From Pseudomonas umsongensis (GTDB lineage: Bacteria; Pseudomonadota; Gammaproteobacteria; Pseudomonadales; Pseudomonadaceae): DNA of 64,000 nucleotides. The notes under the pieces are model-generated. The model made no database searches and had not been told where the DNA came from. It worked only from the letters and a program-made list of their open reading frames with translations. This document shows positions 1 to 10,446 of the stretch, in pieces (within the stretch, counting starts at the first letter, position 1; each line of letters begins with the position of its first letter). The stretch is from assembly GCF_002236105.1 (NCBI RefSeq), contig NZ_NIWU01000001.1:868001-932000 (forward strand), written 5' to 3'. A program made the position numbers and the translations under genes.

Positions 1-2
1 TC

Positions 3-764
3 GGCACCTACGACAACCCGCAGGACCTGACAGCAGAAACCTGGACCCTGATGCGTTTCAGCGAGCACGAAACCGACGCCGGCAACCTGGAATGGCTGAT
101 CCGCAAGGACGGCTGCATGCATTGCGCCGAACCCGGTTGCCTGGCGGCTTGCCCCAGTCCCGGAGCGATCATCAAGCACGCCAACGGCATCGTCGACTTC
201 AATCAGGATCACTGCATCGGCTGTGGCTACTGCATCACCGGTTGTCCGTTCAACATTCCGCGCATTTCGCAGAAGGACCACAAAGCCTACAAATGCACCT
301 TGTGCTCGGATCGGGTGGCGGTGGGGCTGGAACCGGCCTGTGTGAAAACCTGTCCGACCGGCGCCATCGTGTTCGGCTCCAAGCAGGACATGAAGGAACA
401 TGCCGCCGAGCGCATCGTCGACCTCAAGAGTCGTGGCTTCGACAACGCCGGCCTGTACGACCCCGCGGGCGTTGGCGGCACGCACGTGATGTATGTGCTG
501 CACCACGCCGACACCCCCAGGCTGTACGCCGGACTGCCGAGCGATCCGGTCATCAGCCCGTTGGTGAGCCTGTGGAAGGGCGTCAGCAAGCCCCTGGCGC
601 TGCTGGCCATGGGCGCGGCGGTGCTGGCCGGGTTCTTCCATTACGTGCGCGTCGGGCCACAGGTGGTCGAGGAAGATGAACGGCCGCCGTCGAGCGATCC
701 TGCGGTGCATGAAGTCGATCCATCGGTGCATACCTATGATCCGAAGCGGGAGGACAGGCCATGA
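3..764 (+). CDS. fdxH: Formate dehydrogenase iron-sulfur (beta) subunit, 5' truncated by window edge
   Basis: Carries electrons from the formate-oxidising selenoprotein subunit to the membrane cytochrome b subunit. The frame is open from the first bases of the window, so the true start lies upstream. Four ferredoxin-type cysteine clusters are visible, including [20 protein letters not shown] and the CVKTCP segment, enough for four 4Fe-4S centres as in FdnH/FdoH. A hydrophobic helix near the C terminus (around [16 protein letters not shown]) anchors it in the inner membrane, and a charged tail follows. Its TGA overlaps the ATG of the next gene (ATGA), so the two subunits are translationally coupled. 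The Sec-containing alpha subunit is expected immediately upstream. Confidence 0.96.
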   Translation, partial: GTYDNPQDLTAETWTLMRFSEHETDAGNLEWLIRKDGCMHCAEPGCLAACPSPGAIIKHANGIVDFNQDHCIGCGYCITGCPFNIPRISQKDHKAYKCTLCSDRVAVGLEPACVKTCPTGAIVFGSKQDMKEHAAERIVDLKSRGFDNAGLYDPAGVGGTHVMYVLHHADTPRLYAGLPSDPVISPLVSLWKGVSKPLALLAMGAAVLAGFFHYVRVGPQVVEEDERPPSSDPAVHEVDPSVHTYDPKREDRP

Positions 765-1414
765 TCCGCAAACAGATCCTGCGCTACACCAGCAACCAGC
801 GCACCAACCACTGGCTGGTGGCGATTCTGTTCCTGATGGCGGGGTTATCGGGCCTGGCGCTGTTCCATCCGGCGCTGTTCTGGTTGAGCAACCTGTTCGG
901 TGGCGGGCCGTGGACGCGCATCCTGCATCCGTTCATGGGCGTGCTGATGTTCGTGTTCTTCTTCGGCCTGGTGCTGAGTTTCTGGCGCGCCAATATCTTT
1001 ATCGCCAATGATCGATTGTGGCTGCGGCGGATCGACCGGGTGATGAAAAATGAAGAGGAGGGCGTGCCTGCCATCGGCAAATACAATCCCGGGCAAAAGC
1101 TGCTGTTCTGGACTTTACTGCTGTGCATGCTGGTGCTGTTGTTCAGCGGGCTGGTGATCTGGCGCGCCTACTTCAGCGCCTATTTCGGCATCACCAGCAT
1201 TCGCTGGGCAATGCTGTTGCACGCGTTGGCCGGTTTCGTGCTGATCCTGAGCATCATCGTGCACATCTACGCCGGCATCTGGATCAAGGGATCGGTCAGC
1301 GCCATGCTGCATGGTTGGGTCAGTCGCGCCTGGGCGAAAAAACACCATGAGCTCTGGTACCGTGAAGTGACCCGGGATGAGCGTCCCGATCCGCCGCTGA
1401 ACAGAAAAGGATAA
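761..1414 (+). CDS. fdnI: Formate dehydrogenase cytochrome b556 (gamma) subunit
   Basis: Membrane cytochrome b that passes electrons from the iron-sulfur subunit to quinone. The 217-residue length matches the family. Four hydrophobic segments are visible (about residues 18-36, 55-73, 112-133 and 150-172). Histidines within or next to them (for example in TNHWL, HPFMG, LLHALAG and IIVHIYAG) are candidate haem b ligands. The ATG overlaps the stop of the beta subunit gene, and fdhE follows after 4 bases, so this is one operon. The symbol follows the FdnI/FdoI family; which of the two E. coli types it matches better cannot be decided here. Confidence 0.95.
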   Translation: MIRKQILRYTSNQRTNHWLVAILFLMAGLSGLALFHPALFWLSNLFGGGPWTRILHPFMGVLMFVFFFGLVLSFWRANIFIANDRLWLRRIDRVMKNEEEGVPAIGKYNPGQKLLFWTLLLCMLVLLFSGLVIWRAYFSAYFGITSIRWAMLLHALAGFVLILSIIVHIYAGIWIKGSVSAMLHGWVSRAWAKKHHELWYREVTRDERPDPPLNRKG

Positions 1415-1418
1415 CCAC

Positions 1419-2345
1419 TTGGCCACGATCCTGGAGCCGGGACAGATTGAAGCGGCGGCGACATCGCCGCCGTTTCTGCACCTGCCACCGCCGAACCTGT
1501 TTGCCTTGCGTGCGTCGCGCCTGGAGCGCCTTGCCGACGGTCATCCATTGGCCGATTACCTGCGTCTGGTGGCGGGGTTGTGCAACGTGCAGCAACGTCT
1601 GATGGACGATCCCCCCGAGGCGGCACAGCCGGACCCGCAACGCGTCAGGCAGTGCCTGGATCTCGGCCTGCCACCGTTTGCCGCCGACAGCCTGGTGCGC
1701 GAGGATGCGTGGCTGGCGTACCTGCAAGCGCTGTTGCAGCGCTATCAGCCACCGGCGCAACCGGCGGTGGAAAACGCCGTGGCAACCTTGCGTGAGGCCA
1801 ACGTCGGGCAGCGCAAGGCGTGGGCGATAGCCTTGGTCAGCGGACAGTTCACCTTGCTGCCGGCGGCGCTGGTGCCATTTCTGGGGGCTGCGTTGCAAGT
1901 CGCGTGGAGCCATTGGCTGCTGAGTACCCCCGACCTCGCCTTGAAACCCGGCAACAGTCTTAACCAGTGCCCGGCGTGCGGCTCACCGGCCATGGCTGGG
2001 GTGATCCGCCATCGCGGCAAGTACAACGGCTTGCGCTATCTGGTGTGCTCACTGTGTGCCTGTGAATGGCATGTAGTGCGGGTCAAGTGCGTCTATTGCG
2101 AGCAGAGCAAAGGCTTGCAATACGTCAGCCTCGACAGCGACCGTCACGCCGCGGACAAGGCACCGTTACGCGCCGAAACCTGCCCCGGTTGTCGCAGTTA
2201 TCTGAAGCAGCTGTACCTGGAATGCGACGCCGAGGGCGAAGCGCTGTCCGCGGACCTGAGCAGCCTGATGCTCGACATGCGCCTGGAAGAGGAGGGTTTT
2301 GCGCGCCCTGCGCCCAACCTGCTGCTGGCACCCGGGGGCGATTGA
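1419..2345 (+). CDS. fdhE: Formate dehydrogenase accessory protein FdhE
   Basis: Cytoplasmic accessory protein needed for activity of membrane formate dehydrogenases. The 308-residue length is typical. The N-terminal half is helical. The C-terminal half carries four CxxC pairs (CPAC, CSLC, CVYC and CPGC, about residues 186-263), the rubredoxin-like metal-binding part of FdhE. The start appears to be TTG, placed just after the stop of the cytochrome gene and keeping the family-like N terminus (ATILEPGQIE). The position between the structural genes and the selenocysteine genes fits a role in maturation. Confidence 0.95.
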   Translation: MATILEPGQIEAAATSPPFLHLPPPNLFALRASRLERLADGHPLADYLRLVAGLCNVQQRLMDDPPEAAQPDPQRVRQCLDLGLPPFAADSLVREDAWLAYLQALLQRYQPPAQPAVENAVATLREANVGQRKAWAIALVSGQFTLLPAALVPFLGAALQVAWSHWLLSTPDLALKPGNSLNQCPACGSPAMAGVIRHRGKYNGLRYLVCSLCACEWHVVRVKCVYCEQSKGLQYVSLDSDRHAADKAPLRAETCPGCRSYLKQLYLECDAEGEALSADLSSLMLDMRLEEEGFARPAPNLLLAPGGD

Positions 2346-2390
2346 AGCGAACGTCTACACTCAGGCGGTCAACGTTTGCCGGAGTGCCTG

Positions 2391-3821
2391 ATGTCTGCCA
2401 GATCCACCAGCCAAGCCTTGCGACTGCCTTCCATCGATAGCCTGCTGCGCCACCCGGCCTGCCATCCCTTGGCCGAACGCTATGGGCGCGAGGCCTTGCT
2501 CGCAAGCTTGCGCCAGTTGCTCGATGACTTGCGCCAACCGGTCCTGGCGGGGCAACTCGACGCGGTCGAACTCACCCCGCAAGTACTGGCGGGCAGGGCG
2601 GGCGAGCGTCTGGCCAGCCAGCATCGCAGTCACGTGCGTCGGGTGTTCAACCTCACCGGGACGGTCCTGCACACCAATCTGGGGCGCGCCTTGTTGCCGC
2701 AGGAAGCGATCGACGCCGTGCAAATGGCCGCGCGCTATCCGTTGAACCTGGAGTTCGACCTGCACAGCGGCAAACGCGGCGACCGCGACGATCTGATCGA
2801 GGGCCTGATTCGCGAACTGACCGGTGCCGAAGCGGTGACCGTGGTCAACAACAATGCCGCCGCGGTGCTGCTCACCCTAAACAGCCTGGGTGCGCGCAAG
2901 GAAGGCATCATCTCCAGGGGCGAGTTGATCGAAATCGGCGGCGCCTTTCGCATCCCCGACATCATGGCGCGCGCGGGGGTCAAACTGGTTGAGATCGGCA
3001 CCACCAACCGCACCCATGCCCGCGACTATGAAGCCGCGATCGGCGCACGTAGCGGCTTGATCATGCGGGTACATGCGAGCAACTACAGCATCGAGGGGTT
3101 CACCACCCGGGTGCCGACCGTCGAGCTGGCGCGCCTGGCCCATCAACATGGCTTGCCACTGCTTGAAGACCTCGGCAGCGGCAGCCTGCTGGACCTGACC
3201 CGCTGGGGCTTGCCGGCCGAACCGACGGTGCGCCAGGCCCTGCTTGATGGCGCGGACATCGTCACGTTCAGCGGCGACAAATTACTCGGCGGTCCCCAGG
3301 CCGGGTTGATTGTCGGCCGCAAGGCCCTGATTGCACGGATCAAGAAGAACCCGCTGAAACGGGCGCTGCGGGTCGACAAGCTGACCCTGGCCGCCCTCGA
3401 AGCGGTGTTGGGCCTGTACCGCGACCCGGACCGCCTGGCCGAGCGACTGCCCAGCCTGCGCCTGCTTACCCGTGCGCAACCCGACATCCTGGCCCAGGCC
3501 GAGCGCCTGCAACCGTCGCTGGCCACGCGGTTGGGCGCGGGCTGGAGCGTCAGCGCGGTGCCGGCGCTGGGAATGATCGGCAGTGGCAGCCAGCCGGTGG
3601 CACGCTTGCCGAGTGCCGCGCTATGCCTGCGTGCCAATACTTCCAAGCGTCAGCGCGGGCGCGCGCTATTGAATCTGGAACGGGCCCTTCGAGCCTTGCC
3701 GATACCGGTGCTGGGGCGTATCGATGACGACGCGCTGTGGCTCGACGTGCGCCAACTGGATGACGAACCGGCGTGGCTGGCGCAACTGGAGCAACTGCAG
3801 GTGGAGGGCCGGGCAGGGTGA
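2391..3821 (+). CDS. selA: L-seryl-tRNA(Sec) selenium transferase SelA
   Basis: PLP enzyme that converts Ser-tRNA(Sec) to Sec-tRNA(Sec) using selenophosphate. The chosen ATG has a GGAG sequence 6 bases upstream; a TTG 15 bases earlier would extend the protein but lacks a ribosome site. The product is 476 residues, near the usual 460-470. The N-terminal domain has [20 protein letters not shown]. The PLP lysine is K297 in [12 protein letters not shown]. The stop overlaps the GTG of selB (GTGA), so the two genes are coupled. Position directly after fdhE links selenocysteine synthesis to formate dehydrogenase. Confidence 0.97.
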   Translation: MSARSTSQALRLPSIDSLLRHPACHPLAERYGREALLASLRQLLDDLRQPVLAGQLDAVELTPQVLAGRAGERLASQHRSHVRRVFNLTGTVLHTNLGRALLPQEAIDAVQMAARYPLNLEFDLHSGKRGDRDDLIEGLIRELTGAEAVTVVNNNAAAVLLTLNSLGARKEGIISRGELIEIGGAFRIPDIMARAGVKLVEIGTTNRTHARDYEAAIGARSGLIMRVHASNYSIEGFTTRVPTVELARLAHQHGLPLLEDLGSGSLLDLTRWGLPAEPTVRQALLDGADIVTFSGDKLLGGPQAGLIVGRKALIARIKKNPLKRALRVDKLTLAALEAVLGLYRDPDRLAERLPSLRLLTRAQPDILAQAERLQPSLATRLGAGWSVSAVPALGMIGSGSQPVARLPSAALCLRANTSKRQRGRALLNLERALRALPIPVLGRIDDDALWLDVRQLDDEPAWLAQLEQLQVEGRAG

Positions 3822-5725
3822 TCGTCGGCACGGCGGGGCACATCGACCACGGCAAGACGGCATTGCTCGAGGCACTGACCGGGCAGGCTGGTGATCGCCG
3901 CCGCGAGGAGCGCGAACGCGGCATGACCATCGACCTGGGCTATCTTTACGCCGCACTGGAGCCCGGTGCGGCCTTGACTGGTTTCATTGATGTGCCGGGG
4001 CATGAGCGCTTCACCCATAACATGCTCGCCGGTGCACACGGCATCGACCTGGTGCTGCTGGTGGTGGCAGCCGATGATGGCGTGATGCCGCAAACCCGGG
4101 AACACCTGGCCATCGTCGAACTACTGGGTATTCCCCGTGCCATTGTGGCGATCACCAAATGCGACCGGGTCGAGCCGTCCAGGGTGCAGGCTGTGCGCGA
4201 GCAGATTGCAACGTTGCTGGCGCCCGGCCCGTACGCCGAGGCGCAGTTGATTGCGTTGTCGAGCGTGACTCTGGAGGGGGTGCAGACCCTGCGCCAAGCG
4301 TTGCTCAAGGCCCAGTCCGAAGTGCTGCAGCGCAGTCAGGACGGCGGTTTTCGCCTGGCCATCGATCGCGCGTTCAGTGTCCCCGGTGCGGGCATCGTGG
4401 TGACCGGCACGGCGCTGTCCGGCCAGGTCACGGTGGGCGACTCCCTGGTGCTCGGCCCCCTTGGCAAAACCGTGCGGGTTCGCGGCCTGCACGCGCAGAA
4501 TCAGGCGGCCAACGTGGCGGTCGCCGGGCAGCGGGTCGCCTTGAACTTGAGTGCCGAGCGCCTGGCGTTGTCACAAATCCACCGCGGCCAGTGGTTGTCG
4601 GCGCCGTGGTTGCACGCACCGACCCAGCGCCTGGACATCGACCTGCAGCTGTTACCCGCTGAACCGCGCGCCTTCGAACACTTTGAAGCGGTGCACGTGC
4701 ACCTGGGGACACGGGACGTCACCGGGCGGGTGGCCTTGCTGGAGGGTGACAGCCTGGCGCCGGGGCAACGGATGTTCGCGCAACTGCTGGTCAATGCGCC
4801 GGTGCAAGCGGTGCTGGGCGACCGGTTGATCCTGCGTGACCAGAGCGCTCAGCGCACCCTCGGCGGCGGCAGGGTGCTCGATCCCTTCGCGCCCAGTCGA
4901 CACCGCCGCAGCCCCGAGCGATTGGCGCAGCTGACGGCATTGGCCGCGAGCACTCGCCTGGAAGACGTGCTGCCACCGTTACTGGCCAACAGCGATAGCG
5001 GGCTCGATCCGCAACAGCTTGAACGCCAGTTCAACCGCCCGCGCGCTACCTGGGTGCTGCCCGGCGACATACGCCTGATTGAAACCCGCCAGGCACCGGT
5101 CTTGTTCAGCGCCAGCCGATGGCAGGCCTTGCAGGATGAATTGCAGCAACACCTGGCGCGCTTCCATGAACAGGAACCGGACCACATGGGCCCGGATCGC
5201 GATCGCCTGCGCCGATTCGCCGGCAGCGCCCTGGATCGTCCGGTATTCATCAGCCTGCTTGAGCAATTGCTGGCCGCCGGACGCATCGCGGCCAGTGGGC
5301 CGTGGCTGCACCTGCCGGGGCATGAGGTACGCCTGAGCGACGAGGAGCAAGCCTTATGGCTGCAATTGCAGCCGCGGTTCGATACCGCCGGGTTCGACCC
5401 ACCGTGGGTGCGCGATCTGGGATACGACGAAGCCACTGTGCGCGCACTGCTGCGCAAAATGGCGCGCCTGGGCCTGTTGCATCCGGTGGTGCGTGATCTG
5501 TTCTACACCGACACGATGATCCGTCGCCTGGCGGCTATGCTGTTGCAACTGGCCGACGACAACCCGGTCATCGAGGTATCGGCCTTTCGTGATGCGGTGG
5601 GCCTGGGACGCAAGCGCAGTATCCAGATCCTTGAGTACTTCGACCGACTCGGCCTGACCCGCCGCGTGGGCGATCGACGGCAGATCCGCCCGGACAATGC
5701 CCTGGCACGCAGGCCGAAAGATTGA
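3818..5725 (+). CDS. selB: Selenocysteine-specific elongation factor SelB
   Basis: GTPase that delivers Sec-tRNA(Sec) to UGA codons marked by a SECIS hairpin. The GTG start overlaps the selA stop and places the G1 motif ([17 protein letters not shown]) at the extreme N terminus, as in all SelB proteins; longer starts would run inside selA. DVPGHERF (G3) and TKCD (G4) follow. Domains 2 and 3 resemble EF-Tu. The C-terminal half holds the winged-helix repeats that bind SECIS RNA, ending in [23 protein letters not shown]. The product is 635 residues. The tRNA-Sec gene starts 17 bases after the stop. Confidence 0.97.
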   Translation: MIVGTAGHIDHGKTALLEALTGQAGDRRREERERGMTIDLGYLYAALEPGAALTGFIDVPGHERFTHNMLAGAHGIDLVLLVVAADDGVMPQTREHLAIVELLGIPRAIVAITKCDRVEPSRVQAVREQIATLLAPGPYAEAQLIALSSVTLEGVQTLRQALLKAQSEVLQRSQDGGFRLAIDRAFSVPGAGIVVTGTALSGQVTVGDSLVLGPLGKTVRVRGLHAQNQAANVAVAGQRVALNLSAERLALSQIHRGQWLSAPWLHAPTQRLDIDLQLLPAEPRAFEHFEAVHVHLGTRDVTGRVALLEGDSLAPGQRMFAQLLVNAPVQAVLGDRLILRDQSAQRTLGGGRVLDPFAPSRHRRSPERLAQLTALAASTRLEDVLPPLLANSDSGLDPQQLERQFNRPRATWVLPGDIRLIETRQAPVLFSASRWQALQDELQQHLARFHEQEPDHMGPDRDRLRRFAGSALDRPVFISLLEQLLAAGRIAASGPWLHLPGHEVRLSDEEQALWLQLQPRFDTAGFDPPWVRDLGYDEATVRALLRKMARLGLLHPVVRDLFYTDTMIRRLAAMLLQLADDNPVIEVSAFRDAVGLGRKRSIQILEYFDRLGLTRRVGDRRQIRPDNALARRPKD

Positions 5726-5742
5726 TCCGGGGTTCTTTTAAA

Positions 5743-5838
5743 GGAAGGTAATCGCGCCCGGTGGCGCGGCCGGGCTTCAAACCCGGTTGGGGACGGCATC
5801 CGTTCCCGGGCAGGTTCGACTCCGGCTACCTTCCGCCA
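5743..5838 (+). tRNA. selC: tRNA-Sec (anticodon TCA), selC
   Basis: UGA-decoding selenocysteine tRNA. The hallmarks are visible: an 8-bp acceptor stem (GGAAGGTA with TACCTTCC), discriminator G followed by an encoded CCA, an anticodon stem CCGGG/CCCGG with loop CTTCAAA and anticodon TCA at 5777-5779, a long variable arm (about 5787-5810), and the T-loop GGTTCGACTCC. The length of 96 bases including CCA is close to the E. coli gene. It lies 17 bases after selB on the same strand and is probably co-transcribed with it. Confidence 0.97.
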
Positions 5839-5847
5839 TTTTCCTTG

Positions 5848-6180
5848 AACATAGGTGCAGGAGCCAGCGGTGCTGCGTATCTGATCATTCCCACGCCCCG
5901 CGTGGGAATGCATCCTGTGACGCTCCGCGTCACCAGTGCGCACGGCTCACGTCCTGCGTCGTCTGCGGAACGCAGAGCGTCCCTGGCGGCATTCCCACGC
6001 AGAGCGTGGGAATGATCCAACATCGGTACAGTAGCCAGCGGTGCTGCGTACCTGATCGTTCCCACGCTCCGCGTGGGAATGCATCCTGTGACGCTCCGCG
6101 TCACCATTGCGCACGGCTCACGTCCTGCGTTGTCGCAGAGCGTCCCTGGCGGCATTCCTTTGCGGCGCATGGGAGCGATC
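5848..6180. repeat. Two tandem copies (about 171 bp) of a palindrome-rich intergenic repeat
   Basis: This gene-free stretch between selC and the AI-2E-family gene contains two successive units. Each has the lead-in AGCCAGCGGTGCTGCGTA (5862 and 6033, period 171), then a hairpin of the type TTCCCACGC...GCGTGGGAA, a second hairpin TGACGC...GCGTCA and the segment AGAGCGTCCCTGGCGGCATTCC. The same family recurs at about 12.95, 13.43, 50.38, 50.62 and 57.61 kb. Short open frames here are composed of repeat sequence and are not genes. Confidence 0.85.
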
Positions 6181-6307
6181 ACATCTGTTGCACCGCGTTA
6201 TCGTTCTTCGCCGGCAAGCCTGGCGCCTACACGGAAACGCATTGACCCTTCGAACCTTGAAATCAGCGTCTATGCTGGGCTAACCGAATACTAGCCAGGA
6301 GACATCC

Positions 6308-7396
6308 ATGGTACCCATGCCGCTGTCAGAGAAGGCCTTGTCCCGCGGGTTACTCGATACCTTGATCCGCGCCGGACTGATTGTCGTACTGGTGCTGTTC
6401 TGCTTCGAAATTTTCCGTCCGTTTCGCGACCTGATGCTGTGGTCGATCATCCTGGCGATCACGCTTTACCCGTTGCTAGAGCGGCTTCGGGGCCCGCTGG
6501 GGCGAAAAGACGGGCGCATTGCGACGCTGATCGTGCTGGTGGCCATCGTCATTCTCATGGTGCCGATCTACCTGATGGGCACCTCGATTGCCGATTCGGT
6601 CGAAAACGCCATGACCGTGGTTCGCGATGAAGGCATCCGCATTCCGCCTCCGGCCGATTCCGTCGCCACATGGCCACTGGTGGGCAAACCTTTGTCGGCG
6701 CTGTGGCTGCAGGCGGCCACTGACTTGCCTGGCCTGACGGCGAAATACATACCGCAAATCAAAGATTTCAGCCTGTCGTTGTTGGGCAAGCTGGCTGGCG
6801 TCGGCATGGGTTTTCTGATGTTTATCTTCGCGCTGATCATTGCCGGGATCTTCATGGCCTACGGCGAAGCCGGTAGCCGCGCATCGGTACAGATCGCCTC
6901 GCGAATCAGCGGACCGGCAAGAGGCCCTCAGATAGCGACCTTGTGTACCGCAACCATCCGCGCCGTTGCGCTTGGGGTGGTTGGTATCGCGTTCATCCAG
7001 ATGCTGCTGGTGGGGTTAGGATTTGTCTTCAAGGGCGTTCCCGGTGCCGGGCTGCTGGCATTGGCGGTGTTGTTGCTGGGCATCATGCAGTTGCCGGCAA
7101 CGCTGGTGACAGTCCCCGTCATTGCCTATGTTTTCGCCACCGAAGGGGCAAGCACCGCGACCATCGTCTTTGCCATCTACGTCTTCGTCGCGGGCCTGGT
7201 GGACAACGTGCTCAAGCCCTTGTTGCTGGGGCGCGGTGTCGACGTGCCGATGCCGGTGATATTGATCGGAGCCCTGGGCGGAATGGTCACCGGCGGTATC
7301 CTTGGCTTGTTCATCGGCCCGGTGGTGCTGGCGGTCGGTTACCAGCTGTTCTGGCAGTGGGTGCAAGAGCCGCCGGTGGTAGAGGAAAGGCTGTAG
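6308..7396 (+). CDS. AI-2E family transporter (YdiK/PerM type)
   Basis: Polytopic inner-membrane protein of the AI-2 exporter superfamily. Members move small solutes, and the substrate is usually unknown. The 362 residues include a pair of N-terminal helices (about 19-55), a helix near 70-92, a soluble middle (about 95-160) and a cluster of C-terminal helices (about 160-350) with the family-like FIGPVVLAVGYQLF near the end. The ATG follows GGAGA at 5-6 bases. It is a single gene flanked by the repeat block and by an oppositely oriented gene, so the context gives no clue to substrate. An autoinducer role should not be assumed. Confidence 0.88.
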   Translation: MVPMPLSEKALSRGLLDTLIRAGLIVVLVLFCFEIFRPFRDLMLWSIILAITLYPLLERLRGPLGRKDGRIATLIVLVAIVILMVPIYLMGTSIADSVENAMTVVRDEGIRIPPPADSVATWPLVGKPLSALWLQAATDLPGLTAKYIPQIKDFSLSLLGKLAGVGMGFLMFIFALIIAGIFMAYGEAGSRASVQIASRISGPARGPQIATLCTATIRAVALGVVGIAFIQMLLVGLGFVFKGVPGAGLLALAVLLLGIMQLPATLVTVPVIAYVFATEGASTATIVFAIYVFVAGLVDNVLKPLLLGRGVDVPMPVILIGALGGMVTGGILGLFIGPVVLAVGYQLFWQWVQEPPVVEERL

Positions 7397-7455
7397 CGGA
7401 TCATTCATGGGATCGACCGTTCAGGGACCGGCCAGATCGTTGGCGGGTTCCTGGT

Positions 7456-8040
7456 TCAGAACCCGAGATAGCAGCAGTAGACCAGGGCCAACGCGGCGGC
7501 GATCCCGAAGGACCTCAGTGCCTTGATGGTCGAGGGGTGCGCTGTCAGGGGGCTGATCAAGCGCTGCAGGCGAGGATCCGAATAGGCCACGGGCTGATAG
7601 CGTCCCTGCATGATTGCCAGATAGGTATAGCGAAAACCGATCAACAGGAACAGGCTTGCCAGGCTGAGGACCAGGGCGGAAAAGGTTGTGGTTTCACCTT
7701 TCGCTACCGGGTGTTCTACATCGCAGGCAGCGCTATCGACCTGCACGACAGTGATTTGCCCATGTTCGGTCGAAGCCCGTGCTCCTTCATTGAGCAGCCT
7801 GGCCTGTTGAACCAGGTCCAGGGTCTGGTACTGCCAAAGTGTCGAAGAGCCTTCCCGGCAGTAAGTGAACGTTCCCGGGTGTGGGGCGGCAATGATGCAC
7901 GCGTCGTCGATCCCATGCTTTTTCAGGGTTTCAATGGCCGTTCTGGTGAAATCCAGATCGAGGATAGGAGCAATCCCTGTAGCCGAAACCGCGCCCGAGA
8001 CCAGCAGACTCCCCACAACGCCGATAGTTGAAGTTTTCAA
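7456..8040 (-). CDS. Hypothetical inner-membrane protein with exported central domain
   Basis: I do not recognise a family. The 194-residue product has an N-terminal hydrophobic segment (about residues 5-22, signal or anchor), a soluble stretch of about 100 residues with two Cys (in ACIIAAP and FTYCREG), a second transmembrane helix (about 121-140) and a third near the C terminus (about 175-190). The predicted start is TTG with AGGAAG 8 bases upstream; no in-frame ATG precedes the hydrophobic segment. It stands alone, convergent with the AI-2E-family gene. Confidence 0.7.
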   Translation of the reverse strand: MKTSTIGVVGSLLVSGAVSATGIAPILDLDFTRTAIETLKKHGIDDACIIAAPHPGTFTYCREGSSTLWQYQTLDLVQQARLLNEGARASTEHGQITVVQVDSAACDVEHPVAKGETTTFSALVLSLASLFLLIGFRYTYLAIMQGRYQPVAYSDPRLQRLISPLTAHPSTIKALRSFGIAAALALVYCCYLGF

Positions 8041-8210
8041 GGCTGTATCTTCCTGGTTTTTATTGGCGTTATGTCAGGGACGCGGAGCTTGAATAAACCT
8101 GCAATTAGTGGAGTCTAGAACGCGTTAGTCACTTTGAGAAGCATGCGCATTTAAAAAATCTGCACTGCAAGATTTTGCTCCGGCAGGTTTAGGGAAATGC
8201 ACGGGCCAGA

Positions 8211-8654
8211 CTATTGACAGTCATCGGCGACGGCCTTCTCGGCCCGTTGGATTTCCTGTTTCATGTCGGTGGTGATGCGCTGTTCCTTGCGTTCCTGACC
8301 GAGGAACTTCTGCTCACCCCGAGACTTGACCTCCGCGTCTTCAGCATGGATCTGCGCTTCGATGGCGGCAGAATGCTGATCGATCACCGCGTCAACCTCG
8401 GCTTCGTTCTTTGCAGTATCCAGCGCCGAAACCAGTTTGCCAGCCTCGGCTTTTTCGGCCTCGGCATAGGCCTCGACCGACAACCCGGCGGCCAGGGCCC
8501 GAGCCTGTACTTCCAGATCCTTGAGGTGCTGGCGCGCTAACGCACATACCGCTTCCTGGCGCTGACTCTGCTGCGCTTTCCAGTTGTTAAGTCCATAGAC
8601 AGTGGTACCGATGACGATGATCGTTGCAGCGACCCCCAGTAATTGGACTTTCAC
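8211..8654 (-). CDS. Hypothetical single-pass coiled-coil envelope protein
   Basis: 147 residues. One N-terminal transmembrane helix (about residues 4-22, LLGVAATIIVIGTTVYGL) is followed by a highly charged Ala/Glu/Lys-rich stretch, probably a long helix or coiled coil in the periplasm, ending in VADDCQ. It probably starts at GTG with AGGGGATG upstream. Lysis-cassette spanins have a similar layout, but there are no holin, endolysin or phage genes nearby, so a spanin role is not supported. It is an isolated gene between two other minus-strand genes, and its function is unknown. Confidence 0.65.
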   Translation of the reverse strand: MKVQLLGVAATIIVIGTTVYGLNNWKAQQSQRQEAVCALARQHLKDLEVQARALAAGLSVEAYAEAEKAEAGKLVSALDTAKNEAEVDAVIDQHSAAIEAQIHAEDAEVKSRGEQKFLGQERKEQRITTDMKQEIQRAEKAVADDCQ

Positions 8655-8798
8655 ATTCCATCCCCTCGAGTGGCCGGCGAAACAGCCTTATGGCAATGAT
8701 TGCCCGAATCCATCCGGAGAATGAAAAGCGTAGCAGACTGGGTGGGACTCAAGGTCGCTCCAATTCATTGGACAGGATTTTGAACACAAAGCGGGTGC

Positions 8799-10367
8799 TT
8801 ACAGTGGATGACTTGCGCTTGGCTCGTTGGCGCAGCACCAACGATTTCGTCCTTGATGTTTTGCCACATAGAGCAGGGCATCAGCGGCTTTGATCAAGCT
8901 GGCCGGCGTCACGCTTTCGAAACTCGGGCGGGCAGTGGTGATACCCGCGCTGGCCGTGACCTTTCCCAGGGGATGCGCACAATGCTCGATGTCCAGTGCT
9001 CGAATGGCTTGCAGAATTTCTTCGGCAACCTGTGCAGCGCCAGCGCCATCGGTGTTGGGAAGCAGCACCGTGAACTCCTCTCCACCGTATCTGACGGCCA
9101 GATCCCCCGGTCGCTTGACCGCCTGCTGGATCGCCGTCCCTACGGCGCCCAGGCAATCATCACCGGCAGCGTGCCCATAGCTGTCGTTGTAGCGCTTGAA
9201 GTAATCGACATCGAGCATGATCAATGAAAGCGTGGACCCTTGGCGCGCAGCCAGGCGAATCTGCTCGGGCAGCGCTGTATCCAGGCGTCTGCGATTGCCC
9301 AGGCCCGTCAGGCTGTCGGTCAGCGCCATGTCGCGCATGGCTTGGTGTGCGCGGCGCAATTTTCTTTCCGTCACCATTCTCTGGCGCAACTGACTCAAGA
9401 CGATGAGTCCGAACACCGCGAGCACCCCGATCAGAACCACCAGCACCCACCCGGTTTTCAGTAGATCACGGCGCCAGGGCGCGATGATGGAGTCACGGGA
9501 AAGTCCGGCTTCCACCACCAGGGGATAGGTGGTCAATGCGCGGTAGCCGTACAGGCGTTCGGTGTCGTCCACGACGGCCTTGACTTCGGCGATGCCTTGG
9601 CTGGCATTGGGAAGATAACGCTTGAAAATCTCACTGTCCGCCAGGCTCTTACCCACCACGGATGCAATGAAGGGACGCCGTACCAGGATGGTCCCGTTGC
9701 GCATGGCCAGCACCAATGCACCCTTGTCATCGATCTTGAAGTCGCCGTAGTAGTCGACGAAGTAGCTGACCTTGATCGTTCCAAGGAGCACGCCGGCGAA
9801 GCTTCCATCCAGATTGTTCAAGCGACGAGAGATGGGGATGATCAGATCGTTGGTGGATCTGCTCTTCACCACCTCGCCGATGCGCACGTTTTTATCCTCG
9901 TGCGTGCGGTGATACTGGAAATAATCGCGGTCGGCGTTGTTGACGGGTTCCGGCGTGGTCTCCTTGTCGGTGACGATCCATTGGCCGTCCGCGCCGTAGA
10001 TGAACAGGCCGTGCAGTTGCGGCATGATTTTCGATTGCTGGACCAACAGCTTATGAATGCGCGGGACGTTGATGTTCTGTAGTCCGTCGCCTTCCACCCG
10101 TTCACCGAGGGTGCCGGTCAGTACATCCACTTGCCGAATGGCATCTTCGGCGTGCTGCGCAGTAGCGCGCGCCAGGTTCGTCACCGAATCGCGGGCAGAG
10201 TCGAAGGCTGACCGGTAATCGCGCCACATTCGCCAACCCTCGACAGCGAGGAACGCCAGGACCACCACCAGCATGAAGCTCACGGTAAGTCGGAAGACAG
10301 TGCCACCGCGCACGGTTTTTGCGACGTCTTCATCAACCATGGGCGATGGCTGCTTGCGTCCGGGCAT
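8799..10367 (-). CDS. Membrane diguanylate cyclase with periplasmic sensor domain
   Basis: Makes cyclic di-GMP from GTP. An N-terminal membrane helix (about 27-47) leads to a periplasmic region of about 230 residues of the double-Cache type (with DREYFQYHR-like and LIIPISRRL-like segments), then a second membrane helix (about 292-315) and a C-terminal GGDEF domain. The active site is GGEEF (residues 428-432). RPGD, five residues before it, is an RxxD inhibitory site, so product feedback is likely. The second ATG is used here because AAGGAG lies 6 bases upstream; the first ATG (10373) abuts the ribosome site. The signal sensed is unknown. Confidence 0.93.
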   Translation of the reverse strand: MPGRKQPSPMVDEDVAKTVRGGTVFRLTVSFMLVVVLAFLAVEGWRMWRDYRSAFDSARDSVTNLARATAQHAEDAIRQVDVLTGTLGERVEGDGLQNINVPRIHKLLVQQSKIMPQLHGLFIYGADGQWIVTDKETTPEPVNNADRDYFQYHRTHEDKNVRIGEVVKSRSTNDLIIPISRRLNNLDGSFAGVLLGTIKVSYFVDYYGDFKIDDKGALVLAMRNGTILVRRPFIASVVGKSLADSEIFKRYLPNASQGIAEVKAVVDDTERLYGYRALTTYPLVVEAGLSRDSIIAPWRRDLLKTGWVLVVLIGVLAVFGLIVLSQLRQRMVTERKLRRAHQAMRDMALTDSLTGLGNRRRLDTALPEQIRLAARQGSTLSLIMLDVDYFKRYNDSYGHAAGDDCLGAVGTAIQQAVKRPGDLAVRYGGEEFTVLLPNTDGAGAAQVAEEILQAIRALDIEHCAHPLGKVTASAGITTARPSFESVTPASLIKAADALLYVAKHQGRNRWCCANEPSASHPL

Positions 10368-10446
10368 CAACATCTCCTTTTGCGTGCGACCTGCACACGC
10401 CGCTCACCCTCTTCAGCTGCCCAGGCTCGCCAGAGGGCAGCCTAGA

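Noticed and set aside
8211..8654. Phage spanin-like protein
   Set aside because: Only the anchor-plus-coiled-coil layout agrees; no holin, endolysin or other phage genes nearby.
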